Shown in pieces: positions 7,991 to 17,358 of a stretch of DNA of 64,000 bases; position 1 is the stretch's first letter, and each line of letters begins with the position of its first letter. The position numbers were made by a program, and so were the translations under genes. The notes below the pieces were generated by a model. It ran no database searches. It saw only the letters and a list, made by a program, of their open reading frames with translations, and had not been told where the DNA came from. This DNA is from Chlorobium sp. N1 (GTDB lineage: Bacteria; Bacteroidota; Chlorobiia; Chlorobiales; Chlorobiaceae), in assembly GCF_004332115.1 (NCBI RefSeq), contig NZ_SJPA01000001.1, positions 124,001 to 188,000 of the forward strand. The letters are read 5' to 3'.

Positions 7991-8593
7991 ATGGCTTACC
8001 AGCAACCTGCACTCCCCTGGGCGGAGAACGCGCTCGAACCGCACATATCGGCAAAGACCATCGGTTTCCACTACGGCAAGCACCATGCAGCCTATGTGAC
8101 CAACTTCAACAACCTCGTCGGCGGAACCGAAATGGACTCGATGACGATCGAGGAGGTCATTGCCGCAACGGCCGCCGACGCCTCAAAAGCCGGCGTGTTC
8201 AACAACGGCGCGCAGGCCTGGAACCACAGCTTCTACTGGAACTGCCTCTCACCCGACGGCGGAGGAAAGCCCGCGGGCGAGCTGCTCCTGGCCATAGAGA
8301 AGGATTTCGGCGGGTACGACAAGTTCCGCGAAGAGCTTAAGAACGCCGCGGCGACGCAGTTCGGCAGCGGCTGGGCCTGGCTCGTCCTTGACGGAGAGAC
8401 GCTCAAGGTGGTCAAGACCGCGAACGCCGAGACCCCGATGACCAAAGGACTCAAACCGATCCTGACGATCGATGTCTGGGAGCACGCCTACTACCTCGAC
8501 TACCAGAACCGCAGGCCGGACTACACCGCAGCGCTCATCGACAACCTCCTGAACTGGAAGTTCGCCGAAGAGAACTACAAAGCCGCACGCTGA
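7991..8593 (+). CDS. sodB: Iron superoxide dismutase
   Basis: 200 residues, the normal length. Metal ligands are in place: His in HYGKHHAAYV, His in AQAWNHSFYW, and Asp/His in DVWEHAYY. The glutamine of GAQAWNH sits where Fe enzymes carry Gln69, whereas Mn enzymes place their glutamine elsewhere, so the Fe form is favoured. It converts superoxide to oxygen and peroxide in the cytoplasm, useful to an anaerobe during oxygen exposure. Monocistronic: own promoter patch and a strong terminator. Confidence 0.96.
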   Translation: MAYQQPALPWAENALEPHISAKTIGFHYGKHHAAYVTNFNNLVGGTEMDSMTIEEVIAATAADASKAGVFNNGAQAWNHSFYWNCLSPDGGGKPAGELLLAIEKDFGGYDKFREELKNAAATQFGSGWAWLVLDGETLKVVKTANAETPMTKGLKPILTIDVWEHAYYLDYQNRRPDYTAALIDNLLNWKFAEENYKAAR

Positions 8594-8624
8594 CGGATCC
8601 GCCAGCTGACACAGTACACTGTGG

Positions 8625-8654
8625 GGCGCCCTCCGACGGGGCGCCTTTTTTTTT
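8625..8654 (+). terminator. Intrinsic terminator of sodB
   Basis: GGCGCCC (8625-8631) pairs with GGGCGCC (8639-8645), 7-nt loop, then nine T. Confidence 0.9.
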
Positions 8655-8659
8655 GTCGC

Positions 8660-9529
8660 TCAGAGCCAGGGGACCACGTCCGAATCCTCGAGGCTGACGA
8701 CCCGGGCATCGCTCGGAACACGGGGCCGCATCGAACCGTTCTGGCGGTTGAAGGTCCGTTCGTCGTAGGAGATCACGAGCTGGCGCTCCCCACGGCCGGC
8801 AACGCCGTCCATGAGCACCATCTCGACCGTGCGCGGCACCATGGCGCTCCGATCCCCGACCGTACAGGCCTCGAAATCCCTGAAATGCACCTCGCTTTTG
8901 AGCCGCCCGTCCAGGTCCCTCTGGAGCAGCGCATGCACGGTTGCGTCGGCAGGGTCGACCACCACCTCCCGGATCCCCTGGCCCGAAGCGACACTGAACG
9001 AGACCAGCCCGCCGCCCTTCTGCACCGAACGGATCGCCGTCGCAGGCTCGCGAAGGTCGAGAAGGCCGAGGAGCGAACCGGAAATGAGCGCGGGTGCGGA
9101 GCCTACGCCGAGTATTTTCTCGAGGTTCGCCTCGCTGTTGCCGCCGCTGTAGTAGCGGTTGCGCAGCATGTCGTGCACGAGCAGCGAATCGCGGCCGATG
9201 AAGATGTCGGCGACCGGAAGGCCGATGAAGCCGGCCGTCACCAGCATGCGCGACTCCCCTCCCCGGTTGACGCGGATGCTGCAGTAGGCCTTCCGGCGGT
9301 GCTTCAGGGTTTTCAGCCAGACGTCGGCGTACCCGTCCACCGACGTGATGAAGGGCGCCCCGGCCCGCACCGTGCCGTAGAGCGCCGCATCTTCCGGGGA
9401 AAGGGCGACGCGGCCCGTCGGCACTGCCTGGCGCGATACCGAGCGGAACCCCCCACAGCCCGAAACCCCGAGAGAGAAAGAGAGCGCGAGCAGAAGCACG
9501 CGCAGAAAAAGAGTCGTTCTATGCATCAC
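8660..9529 (-). CDS. DUF4292-like outer-membrane lipoprotein
   Basis: 289 residues. Signal peptide VLLLALSFSLGVSGC ends in a lipobox. The body contains the order of features of the FCB-group DUF4292 family: a strand region KAYCSIRVNRGGESRMLV, then GLPVADIFIGRDSLLVHDML and an NRYYSGG loop, as in LolA/LolB-fold lipid-handling proteins. Function is unknown; a role in envelope or lipoprotein transport is inferred from fold only. The gene ends just after the sodB terminator and is divergent from the rlmI-like gene. Confidence 0.75.
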   Translation of the reverse strand: MMHRTTLFLRVLLLALSFSLGVSGCGGFRSVSRQAVPTGRVALSPEDAALYGTVRAGAPFITSVDGYADVWLKTLKHRRKAYCSIRVNRGGESRMLVTAGFIGLPVADIFIGRDSLLVHDMLRNRYYSGGNSEANLEKILGVGSAPALISGSLLGLLDLREPATAIRSVQKGGGLVSFSVASGQGIREVVVDPADATVHALLQRDLDGRLKSEVHFRDFEACTVGDRSAMVPRTVEMVLMDGVAGRGERQLVISYDERTFNRQNGSMRPRVPSDARVVSLEDSDVVPWL

Positions 9530-9685
9530 TACATCCGTTTAGGAGCACCCTGGGCCCCGATCGGGGAAGGTGCGTCATTATCCTCTTTGAAAACAGTGTC
9601 CGGTAAAGCACATTGCAGTACGGGCGACTGTTGAGTTTAGCCCAAAAAACACCGCCCTCAAAACCACAACCGAACGCACCCCGAC

Positions 9686-10867
9686 ATGCACCTCATCACA
9701 CTCAAGCCGAAAGAGCACCGCAGAATCCAGAAAGGGCACCTCTGGGTATTCAGCAACGAGCTGAAGGAACTGCCAAAAGATATCGCCGCCGGCGAGAGCG
9801 TGCGCCTCCAGACCCATGAGGGAAAGCTTATCGGCGCGGGGTTCTACAACCCCAACTCCCTCATCTCCTTCCGCCTGCTGACCCGCGGTGAGGAGATGCC
9901 GGACAGGAAGTTCTTCGAACGCAAGCTCAGTGAAGCGCTCGCGCTGCGCAACAAGGTCTACCAGTTGGACGACACGAACGCCTGGCGTCTTGTGCACGGC
10001 GAGTCGGACGGCCTGCCGGGCCTCATCGTCGACCGCTTCGCCGACGGAATAGTCCTCCAGGCCTTCTCGGCCGGCATGGACCTCCACCTGCCGCTCATCA
10101 CCGAAATCCTGCAGGACCTGCTCAAACCCGAGGTGGTGGTGGTTCGCAACGAATCGATCCTGCGCGAGCTCGAGGGCCTGCCGCTCTACCGCGACGTCGT
10201 CGCCGGAAGCAGGGAGGCTACGGTGCAGACCATCCATGACGCGGGCATCACCTTCCGGGTCGACCTCTTCGAAGGACAGAAAACGGGATTCTTCCTCGAC
10301 CAGCGCGAGAACCGCCGCATCATCAGGCGCTTCAGCAAGGGAGCGAGGGTGCTCGACGTCTTCACCAACGACGGAGGGTTCGGACTCAACGCACTGAAGG
10401 GAGGCGCATCCTCGGCCATGCTCGTCGATGCCTCGGAAGAGGCGCTCAAACGCGCCGAGCGCAACGCCCTCCTCAACGGAATGGAGAACTTCGGCCTCAT
10501 GGCCGGCGACGCCTTCGAGGTGCTCCAGCAGATGATCGACGCCAAGGAGCAGTTCGACCTCGTCATCCTCGACCCTCCGAGCTTCACCAAAAGCCGCAAG
10601 AACCTCCCCGTGGCGCTCAAGGCCTACCGGAAGCTCAACCAGCTCGGATTGCAGCTCGTCAGGAACGGAGGATTCCTGGCGACCGCATCCTGCAGCCACC
10701 ACGTCTCGGAAGAGGATTTCCTGCAGAGCGTCCACCAGGCCGCACTCAACACCCAGAGCCAGCTGAGGATGATCCACCGCAACTCACAGCCCTTCGACCA
10801 TCCGGTGCTGCTCTCCATGCCGGAGACCGGCTACCTCAAGTTCGCCTGCTTCTACGTGACGCGCTAG
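9686..10867 (+). CDS. rlmI: RlmI-like 23S rRNA (cytosine-5) methyltransferase
   Basis: 393 residues. N-terminal PUA-type part (about 1-75, with [11 protein letters not shown]), a central extension, and a Rossmann methyltransferase: [16 protein letters not shown] (SAM binding), [15 protein letters not shown] (motif IV) and [15 protein letters not shown] with the SCS motif. RlmI of E. coli makes m5C1962. The fit over full length is good, but the exact target base is inferred. Its last 4 nt overlap the convergent nucleotidase gene. Confidence 0.88.
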   Translation: MHLITLKPKEHRRIQKGHLWVFSNELKELPKDIAAGESVRLQTHEGKLIGAGFYNPNSLISFRLLTRGEEMPDRKFFERKLSEALALRNKVYQLDDTNAWRLVHGESDGLPGLIVDRFADGIVLQAFSAGMDLHLPLITEILQDLLKPEVVVVRNESILRELEGLPLYRDVVAGSREATVQTIHDAGITFRVDLFEGQKTGFFLDQRENRRIIRRFSKGARVLDVFTNDGGFGLNALKGGASSAMLVDASEEALKRAERNALLNGMENFGLMAGDAFEVLQQMIDAKEQFDLVILDPPSFTKSRKNLPVALKAYRKLNQLGLQLVRNGGFLATASCSHHVSEEDFLQSVHQAALNTQSQLRMIHRNSQPFDHPVLLSMPETGYLKFACFYVTR

Positions 10868-11454
10868 GAGCCTCCGGCCGCCGCGCGCTCCCTGACGAGA
10901 AGATACGCCTCCTCCCAGGAATGGGCGCGCGGCCCGGCAATATGGCGGTTGGTGCTGTTGGCGAAACAGATGGTGTAGAGCCCGCTTTCACGCAGCTGCA
11001 TGATGTTGTCCGGGCTATCTTCGATGTAGATGTCCGCCCCCACCTGCGATTTCTCCTTCATAAAACACAGATCCCAGTAGGGGATACCGTGGCTGTCGAG
11101 CCACTCGACCGTCTGCTGCACGGCCGAGGCGTGGAAATAGTGGATGAAGAGGCGGTGGGTGATGATGCGGATGCGGTACCCCTCGTCGGAGAGCAGGCGG
11201 AGGTAGCGGCGGGCCCCCGGTATCATCGGCATGGTCCGGAAGAGTTCGCGCTGGGTGACGGCAAAGCGGTGGAGGCTCTCGTACTGGCCCTCGCCACTGA
11301 TCCCCCACTCGTCGAGCCCGTAGGAGACCTCCTCGGGAAGCGCATCCAGCGGAAGCTCGAGCCATTCCGAGGCGATACGGCGCATGCGTCCGTAAAAGTC
11401 GGCGCACACCCCGTCGAGATCGACGCCGATCACCGTTTCGCGCACGTCTCCCAT
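10864..11454 (-). CDS. HAD-family 5'(3')-deoxyribonucleotidase-like protein (NT5C type)
   Basis: 196 residues. [17 protein letters not shown] (7-23) carries the DxD nucleophile motif of HAD phosphatases in the NT5C form (DLDGV.AD). A cap region with [14 protein letters not shown], motif II in IRIITHRLF and motif III/IV in [19 protein letters not shown] follow. The likely reaction is removal of phosphate from a (deoxy)nucleoside monophosphate; the substrate is not proven. Starts 2 nt after the stop of the thioredoxin-domain gene, so the two form an operon. Confidence 0.8.
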   Translation of the reverse strand: MGDVRETVIGVDLDGVCADFYGRMRRIASEWLELPLDALPEEVSYGLDEWGISGEGQYESLHRFAVTQRELFRTMPMIPGARRYLRLLSDEGYRIRIITHRLFIHYFHASAVQQTVEWLDSHGIPYWDLCFMKEKSQVGADIYIEDSPDNIMQLRESGLYTICFANSTNRHIAGPRAHSWEEAYLLVRERAAAGGS

Positions 11455-11456
11455 CG

Positions 11457-12263
11457 CTAGAACGCCCTGTCGAACGCGCGGCGGTTCCGCATGCTGACCT
11501 CATGCTCCTCGCCGAGCAGGCGGAAGATGGCGATGCAGGCCTTGCGCGAACCGTCGTCGTCATAGCCGCGGTTGCTCCTCAGCACCTCGATGAACGCCTT
11601 GAGGGCCCCGTCGAAATCCTCCCGGCGGAGCAGCTCGATCGCGGCAAGGTAGCCGTCGCGGACCCCGTCTTCGGGAAAGTCGGCCGGTTTTGCGGCAAGC
11701 AGGCGCGCAAGCGTGCGCAGCGTATCGGCAAAATCCATGTACTCGACCTCGCTGTCCAGCGTCCCTGCCATCCGGAGGACCTCCTCGGGATGGGAATGGA
11801 GCTTGAGGCGCGCAAGCAGCGAAAGGGCCCGGAGGTTCCCGGGCTCATGGCCGGCCACCCCCTCGAGCAGGGAGAGGGCCATCGAGCGCTTCCCCTCTTT
11901 CATGAACCCTTCGGCCATCAGCACATCCTTGTCGTGCGGACCGGGAACGGCCTTGCGCAGCCACTCCTCGACCTGCGGCTCGCTGAGCGCGCCGGTGAAG
12001 CTGTCGCGGACTTCGCCGCCCGAAAAGAGCATCACGGCCGGAATGCCGCGGATCTGGAAACGGCTTGCGACCTCGGGGTGCTCCTCGGTGTTGACCTTGA
12101 CGAGCACCCAGCTGCCGGCATGCTTTTCTGCCAGTTTTTCGAGCACGGGAGCGAGCATGCGGCAGGGTGCGCACCACTCGGCCCAGAAATCGACAAGGAC
12201 GGGAATGTCAAAGCTTCGTTCTATGACATCGCACTGAAAATCGAATGGAGCGGTATCGGCCAT
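11457..12263 (-). CDS. Thioredoxin-domain protein with TPR-like C-terminal region (CnoX/YbbN type)
   Basis: 268 residues. Thioredoxin fold at about 1-110 with [19 protein letters not shown] (active site CAPC, 31-34) and the cis-proline loop [10 protein letters not shown]. The rest is helical, with repeats like [18 protein letters not shown] and [17 protein letters not shown], matching the tetratricopeptide half of CnoX/YbbN, a chaperone that also protects client cysteines. Unlike E. coli CnoX, both active-site cysteines are present. I use the ATG at 12263 because the fold starts there; a start at 12314 adds 17 residues without family support. Upstream gene of the nucleotidase. Confidence 0.87.
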   Translation of the reverse strand: MADTAPFDFQCDVIERSFDIPVLVDFWAEWCAPCRMLAPVLEKLAEKHAGSWVLVKVNTEEHPEVASRFQIRGIPAVMLFSGGEVRDSFTGALSEPQVEEWLRKAVPGPHDKDVLMAEGFMKEGKRSMALSLLEGVAGHEPGNLRALSLLARLKLHSHPEEVLRMAGTLDSEVEYMDFADTLRTLARLLAAKPADFPEDGVRDGYLAAIELLRREDFDGALKAFIEVLRSNRGYDDDGSRKACIAIFRLLGEEHEVSMRNRRAFDRAF

Positions 12264-12429
12264 GGAGAGCAGGGAAAGAAGTGGTAAAAACGTCGTATCG
12301 CTGTACGATACCATTTATTTTCGAGTTATGCCACCCGTCCGCTGCGATACCCGTCCGTAAAGGCAGGGGAACCCCCCGACACGGAAGCGTGTTGGCATAG
12401 GAACGGGGAATGAACCAGCACCAGGAACG

Positions 12430-14679
12430 ATGGCAAGGAAGGTCTACGGCATATCCGGCATGCACTGTGCGAGCTGTGCGGCCATCATCGAAAAAAGACT
12501 CACGGCCATCGAGGGCGTGCGGCATGCCGAGGTAAACTTCGCAACCGAGAAGGCAACCGTTGAGCTCGACAGCCGGGCCCCCTCGCTCGACTCGATCAAC
12601 GACCGCCTCCGGCCGCTCGGCTACCTGTTGCTGGATGAAACGCACGACCAGGGAGCCGCTGAATCCGAAACGGCACATCAGGCGACGCCGAAGGAGCGTG
12701 AAGAGGCAAAAGAGCTCCGGAAGAACAGGAACACAGTCCGGCTCGCCCTGCCCTCGGCCATCCTCATGGTCGCCCTCATGCTCTACGGCATGCTGTTCCG
12801 GCCGCTCCCCCACACCCTCTACAACCCGCTGGCCATGATCCTGGCCACCATCATCCTTTTCGGACCCGGCAGGACGTTCCTCCGGGGCGTCGCATCCTTC
12901 CTCCGCTACGGAGCCGCGACCATGGACACCCTCGTCGGCCTCGGCACCGCGACAGCCTACGGCTACAGCGCCGCCATAACCCTCTTTCCGCCGGTCCGCG
13001 ACTTCCTCGGCGCAGGCACCCACACCTATTTCGACACCACCATCATCGTCATCGGCTTCGTGCTTTCCGGCAAATACCTTGAATCGCGCTCGAAAACGCG
13101 AACCGGCGAGACGATCGAAAAACTCATCGGCCTGCAGACCAAATCGGCCCTTCTCGTCCGCGACGGAAAGGAAACGCTGGTGGACGTCTCAGAAGTCCGC
13201 CGCGGCAGCCTCCTGAGGGTGAAGCCCGGAGCGGTCATTCCTGTCGATGGCATCATCGCCGCAGGCGACGGCACGATCGACGAATCAGCGGTAAGCGGAG
13301 AACCGGTCCCGGTCGACAAGGGCCCCGGGGACAGTGTGACGGGCGGCACCATCAACCGCCGGGGATCCTTTACCTTCACCGCCATGCAGGTGGGCTCGAA
13401 AACCATGCTCTCCAGGATCATCGCCATGGTCGAGGAGGCCCAGGGATCGAGGGCGCCGATCCAGAACCTGGCCGACCGCGTCGCGGCCGTCTTCGTACCG
13501 GTCGTGCTGGTCCTGGCCCTCCTCGACCTCCTGCTCTGGCTCACGCTCGGCACCCGCTTCATGGGGTTTACCGAAGCGCTTCCCCTTGCCCTCAACAGCT
13601 TCATCGCCATCCTCGTCATCGCCTGCCCATGCGCGCTCGGCCTGGCCACCCCGACAGCCATCATCGTCGGAGTCGGCAGGGGCGCCGAGAACGGCATACT
13701 CATCAGAAACGCCGAAGCGCTCGAAAAACTCGCCGTAGCCGATACGGTGGTCTTCGACAAGACCGGAACCGTCACCACCGGCAGGCCAGCGGTGACCGAT
13801 ATCGTCGCACTCGACACCGGGACTGCAGCATCGCGGATACTGCAGCTGGCGGCGAGCGTGGAGCGCCTCTCGGAACATCCGCTTGCCGGAGCCATCGTCG
13901 AGGCGGCGGAGAGAGACGGCACGGAGCTCCTCGAGTGCTCGCAGTTCCGCTCGGAGGAAGGCCTCGGCGTCAGCGCACTCGTCGAAGGCAGGGAGGTCAG
14001 GGTCCGGAAGCCGACGGCCGGGGAATCAGCGCGGCCCGAAGCCGCCGCCCTGCTCGAGGAGGGAAAAACCGTCGCCGTGCTGGAGCGGGAGGGACGGGCG
14101 ATCGCCATCCTGGCGCTTGCCGACACCATCAAGGAGAACGCCCGGAGCGCCGTCGAAGCGCTCAAGAGGCAGGGCATCCAGACCGTCATGATTACCGGAG
14201 ACCGTGCGGAAACGGCGGAGCACATCGCCCGCGAAGCGGGCATCGACACCGTCATTTCCGGCGTCCTGCCGGCCGGGAAGGCGGAACGGATCGCCAACCT
14301 CCAGCAGGAAGGGCGCACGGTGGCGATGGTCGGAGACGGCATCAACGACGCACCGGCCCTTGCCGTTGCCGATGCCGGCATCGCCATGGCCACCGGGACC
14401 GACATCGCCATTGCGGCGGCCGGCGTAACCATCCTGAAGGGAGACGTCGGAAAGGTCCCCCTTGCCATCGGACTCTCACGCGCGACGCTCAGGGTGGTGA
14501 AAAGAAACCTCTTCTGGGCCTTCTTCTACAACATCCTCGCCATCCCGCTGGCCGGCGGCGCATTCTACCCGATCTTCGGGCTCCTTCTCCACCCGGCACT
14601 GGCCGGGACGGCCATGGCCGGAAGCAGCCTTTCGGTCGTGGCCAGCTCGCTCTGGCTCAAACGGATGAAGATCGGCTGA
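12430..14679 (+). CDS. copA: Cu+-exporting P1B-type ATPase
   Basis: 749 residues. One N-terminal heavy-metal-binding domain with GMHCASC at about 11-17; actuator SGEPVPVDKG; the transmembrane CPC motif (399-401, CPCALGLATPTA) that marks Cu+/Ag+ ATPases; phosphorylation site DKTGTVTTG (Asp443); SEHPLAGAI (P1B His-Pro); GDGINDAPALA hinge; and the last helices with FYNILAIPLA and an M-SS-type motif. It pumps Cu+ out of the cytoplasm. The gene stands alone between divergent thioredoxin and convergent HAD genes; no copper chaperone or CueR-like regulator is next to it. Confidence 0.96.
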   Translation: MARKVYGISGMHCASCAAIIEKRLTAIEGVRHAEVNFATEKATVELDSRAPSLDSINDRLRPLGYLLLDETHDQGAAESETAHQATPKEREEAKELRKNRNTVRLALPSAILMVALMLYGMLFRPLPHTLYNPLAMILATIILFGPGRTFLRGVASFLRYGAATMDTLVGLGTATAYGYSAAITLFPPVRDFLGAGTHTYFDTTIIVIGFVLSGKYLESRSKTRTGETIEKLIGLQTKSALLVRDGKETLVDVSEVRRGSLLRVKPGAVIPVDGIIAAGDGTIDESAVSGEPVPVDKGPGDSVTGGTINRRGSFTFTAMQVGSKTMLSRIIAMVEEAQGSRAPIQNLADRVAAVFVPVVLVLALLDLLLWLTLGTRFMGFTEALPLALNSFIAILVIACPCALGLATPTAIIVGVGRGAENGILIRNAEALEKLAVADTVVFDKTGTVTTGRPAVTDIVALDTGTAASRILQLAASVERLSEHPLAGAIVEAAERDGTELLECSQFRSEEGLGVSALVEGREVRVRKPTAGESARPEAAALLEEGKTVAVLEREGRAIAILALADTIKENARSAVEALKRQGIQTVMITGDRAETAEHIAREAGIDTVISGVLPAGKAERIANLQQEGRTVAMVGDGINDAPALAVADAGIAMATGTDIAIAAAGVTILKGDVGKVPLAIGLSRATLRVVKRNLFWAFFYNILAIPLAGGAFYPIFGLLLHPALAGTAMAGSSLSVVASSLWLKRMKIG

Positions 14680-14699
14680 CGGGAAGGAGGGCGGCGAAC

Positions 14700-15332
14700 C
14701 TACAGATGGCCCGTGACGGCCGAGAAGTGCTCTTCGACGGCAAGGGCTCCGCTGAAGCGCTGCAGGCGGGTGATGCTGTTGGGGATGACGAGGCAGTCGA
14801 TGCCGGCCGCCCGGGCCGAATGGAACCCCCTCAGGGAATCCTCGACCGCCAGCGCGGAAGCAGGATCGGCGCCGAGCAGCTCGAGTGCCCTGAGATAGGG
14901 TTCGGGATGGGGTTTCGGGCACGCCACGTCGTCGTCGGCGACGATGTGCTCGAAATGGTCGAGCAGGCCCGTTCGGCCGTGCATCATGAGAACCTGGTCG
15001 CGGGGGCTGCCGGTCACCATGGCCATGCGGACCTTTCCAGACAGGGCACGGACGGTCTCCAGCACGCCGGGCCGGACCGGAAGCTCGCCCGAAAGAAGGC
15101 GGCGGTACTCGAGGTTGCGGCGCTGAAGCATCTCGTCGGCAAGGGAGGGCGCCATGCCGAGTTCCAGGGCGATCTGGCGGCTGCGTTTCGCGTTGCCGAG
15201 ATACTCCCTCGCCCAGAGGGCCTCGTTGATCGAAAGACCGGCCTCAGCGAAAAAATCCTTCGTCAGATCGAAAAAGAGGCGCTCGGTATCGAGCAGCAGT
15301 CCGTCGTTGTCAAGCAGCAGCACCTCTTTCAT
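14700..15332 (-). CDS. HAD hydrolase, beta-phosphoglucomutase/phosphatase-like
   Basis: 210 residues. Motif I is LLLDNDGLLLDTE (D-x-D kept, Asn in the variable place), helical cap at about 15-85, motif II TGSPRDQ, Lys of motif III near CPKPHPEPY, and motif IV LAVEDSLRGFHSA. This is the subfamily I cap pattern of beta-phosphoglucomutases and sugar-phosphate phosphatases. Substrate unknown. It lies 12 nt downstream of the hybrid kinase gene, probably on one mRNA. Confidence 0.85.
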   Translation of the reverse strand: MKEVLLLDNDGLLLDTERLFFDLTKDFFAEAGLSINEALWAREYLGNAKRSRQIALELGMAPSLADEMLQRRNLEYRRLLSGELPVRPGVLETVRALSGKVRMAMVTGSPRDQVLMMHGRTGLLDHFEHIVADDDVACPKPHPEPYLRALELLGADPASALAVEDSLRGFHSARAAGIDCLVIPNSITRLQRFSGALAVEEHFSAVTGHL

Positions 15333-15344
15333 AGCACACGTTCC

Positions 15345-17057
15345 TCAGCTTCCGATCACTTCGCGTATCTTCGTCGTCAGGGCATCCCTCGAGAAGGGCT
15401 TGCCGATGAAATGCACATGGCTTTCGCCGTCGGCGAACGCATCGGGCGCATAGCCCGACATGAAGAGGGTCTTCAGCCCGCTTCGGAACTCCGAAAGCTT
15501 CTCGGAGAGCTCCCGGCCGTTCATGCCGGGCATCACCATGTCGGTGAGCAGCATGGTGATCTCGCCATCGTGATTTCGGGCGCGCGAGATGGCTTCATCC
15601 CCGTTTTCGGCATCCAGCACCCTGAAGCCGATGCTCTCGAGGAAGCGCCGGGTGATGTGGCGGACGGCGTCCTCGTCGTCGACGAGCAGGATCGTCCCCC
15701 CGAGGGCGACGGAGCCGTCGGAGGAGGCCTCGACGCCGACAGGAGAGGCTCCCCCGTCCTGGGCGAAGCAGCGGGGCAGGAAGAGCTTCACGACGGTGCC
15801 CCTGCCGGGGAAGCTGTCCAGGCTGACGAACCCGCCGCTCTGTTCGACGATCCCGTAGACCGACGAGAGGCCGAGCCCGGAGGCGCCGCTGCGGGTGGTG
15901 AAGAAGGGATCGAAAACATGCTCGAGCACCTCCGGCGCCATCCCCCGGCCGGTATCGGAGACCTCGACGAGCACCATGCCTTCGCCGCCCGATCCGGGCG
16001 CATGATCGACCATGGGGATATTGCGGGCGGCAATGTCGATCCGGCCGCCGTCCTCCATCGCCTCCACGGCATTGTCGATCAGGTTGGAGAGGATCTCGTC
16101 GAACTGGTTCGGATCCATCTTCACCGGCCAGAGCCCCTCCGAAATGGCATATTCGATGGTAACGGCCCCCGAAAGGGCAGGACGGACGGCGTGCACGAGA
16201 GAAGAGATGGCCTCTCCGCAGGCAATGACCCGCGGATCTGCGACCCGCTTGCGGGCGAAAGAGAGGAGGTTCGTCGTCAGTACCGCGCAGTGCTCGACGG
16301 CGCTTCGGATCTCTTCGAGCTCCCCGGCGTACTCGGAACCGGGATCGATCCGGGAAAGCATAAGGTCGGCGTTGCCGAGGATCGACTGGAGGTGGTTGTT
16401 GAAATCGTGGGCAATGCCTCCGGCGATGCGGCTCATCGACTCGATCTTTCCGGCTTTCAGCAGCAGCGACTGCAGCCGCTCTTTTTCGGCCTCGATCCGC
16501 CGGCGCTCGCGGATGTCGCGCGCCACGCCGATGATGCCCGTGAGGTTTCCTTCCGCGTCCTGCAGGAAGGTGGTCATCACCTCGGTGGGAACGACCGAGC
16601 CGTCCTTGCAGAGCTGGTCGAACTCGCAGACCGCCGAACGGGCCGACAGGTCACCATTCTGGAGGGCCTCGAGACGGGTCTGTATCTCCTCAGCGGCAAC
16701 AAGGGCAGAGGCAGGCGTGAGAGCGTCGAAAATCGACTGGCGACAGATCTCCTCGGGAGTGAAACCCCGCATCTCCATGACGGAAGGGCTGGCGTAGACG
16801 TAGCGCTCGAGGCGGAAATCATAGACCCAGATGACGTCGCCGCTGTTCTCGGCGAGGAAGCGGAAAAAAGACTCGTGCCCGACCATGTCGATGAGGGGAA
16901 ACGCCTCGCCGGGAACCGGCCCGACGCCGGAAACCCTCTGACAAGCGCCTTCGAGCGCCGTACAGCGTTTCGGTCGTTGCTGGAGAGCGCTCTCTGCACG
17001 CGGAGCCCGTTTCACTGCGTTCGGCACATCGTTCGTCAAGCCCGTTTTTTTCCTCAT
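15345..17057 (-). CDS. Soluble PAS hybrid histidine kinase with C-terminal receiver
   Basis: 570 residues. PAS domain about 60-190 (IWVYDFRLERYVYASPSV ... GVARDIRERR), HisKA with GGIAHDFNNHLQSILGN (phospho-His in AHDFNNH), HATPase with N-box LSNLIDNAVEAMEDGG, DTGRGM and GLGLSSVYGIVEQ, then a receiver at about 447-565 with VDDEDAVR, phospho-acceptor in LLTDMVMPGMNG and the Lys of IGKPFSRD. No membrane helix, so it senses something in the cytoplasm. No separate response regulator is adjacent. I chose the ATG at 17057, preceded by AAAAAAGGA; a start at 17141 would add 28 residues. Confidence 0.88.
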   Translation of the reverse strand: MRKKTGLTNDVPNAVKRAPRAESALQQRPKRCTALEGACQRVSGVGPVPGEAFPLIDMVGHESFFRFLAENSGDVIWVYDFRLERYVYASPSVMEMRGFTPEEICRQSIFDALTPASALVAAEEIQTRLEALQNGDLSARSAVCEFDQLCKDGSVVPTEVMTTFLQDAEGNLTGIIGVARDIRERRRIEAEKERLQSLLLKAGKIESMSRIAGGIAHDFNNHLQSILGNADLMLSRIDPGSEYAGELEEIRSAVEHCAVLTTNLLSFARKRVADPRVIACGEAISSLVHAVRPALSGAVTIEYAISEGLWPVKMDPNQFDEILSNLIDNAVEAMEDGGRIDIAARNIPMVDHAPGSGGEGMVLVEVSDTGRGMAPEVLEHVFDPFFTTRSGASGLGLSSVYGIVEQSGGFVSLDSFPGRGTVVKLFLPRCFAQDGGASPVGVEASSDGSVALGGTILLVDDEDAVRHITRRFLESIGFRVLDAENGDEAISRARNHDGEITMLLTDMVMPGMNGRELSEKLSEFRSGLKTLFMSGYAPDAFADGESHVHFIGKPFSRDALTTKIREVIGS

Positions 17058-17358
17058 GACTGATGGTCCTTTTTTGCGGGGGAAGAATTCCTGATGGAAT
17101 GCTCCGAAGGCACCCTTCACGGGTAAGGCTGTCTGGGGCATGAATGGAATAATGTTCCCGGCAGCCGGAAATCATCGACGGAAAGTGGGGTCCGCCGAGC
17201 CGACTGGAGATTGGTTGAATTTATCAAAACACTGCGAAACCAGCAAACACCCATATTCAGCCACACGCGGATACGGCAGAGAACGCTGGCGCCACACTGG
17301 ATTCATACAGCAAATGTCGCAAAACCGGAGAGAAAATCAAATAGGATAATGAAGTGAT
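17058..17358. other. Intergenic region before the hybrid kinase
   Basis: About 300 nt with no convincing gene. It holds the kinase leader and an AT-rich patch at 17218-17230 that could be its promoter on the minus strand. The Ca-ATPase gene ends at its low-coordinate side; I see no intrinsic terminator for it here because that gene is transcribed away to lower coordinates. Confidence 0.4.

Noticed and set aside
13629-17063. Plus-strand open frame of 1144 codons running through copA, HAD and kinase regions
   Set aside because: Crosses three well-supported genes in other frames, with Arg/Gly-rich noise as product.
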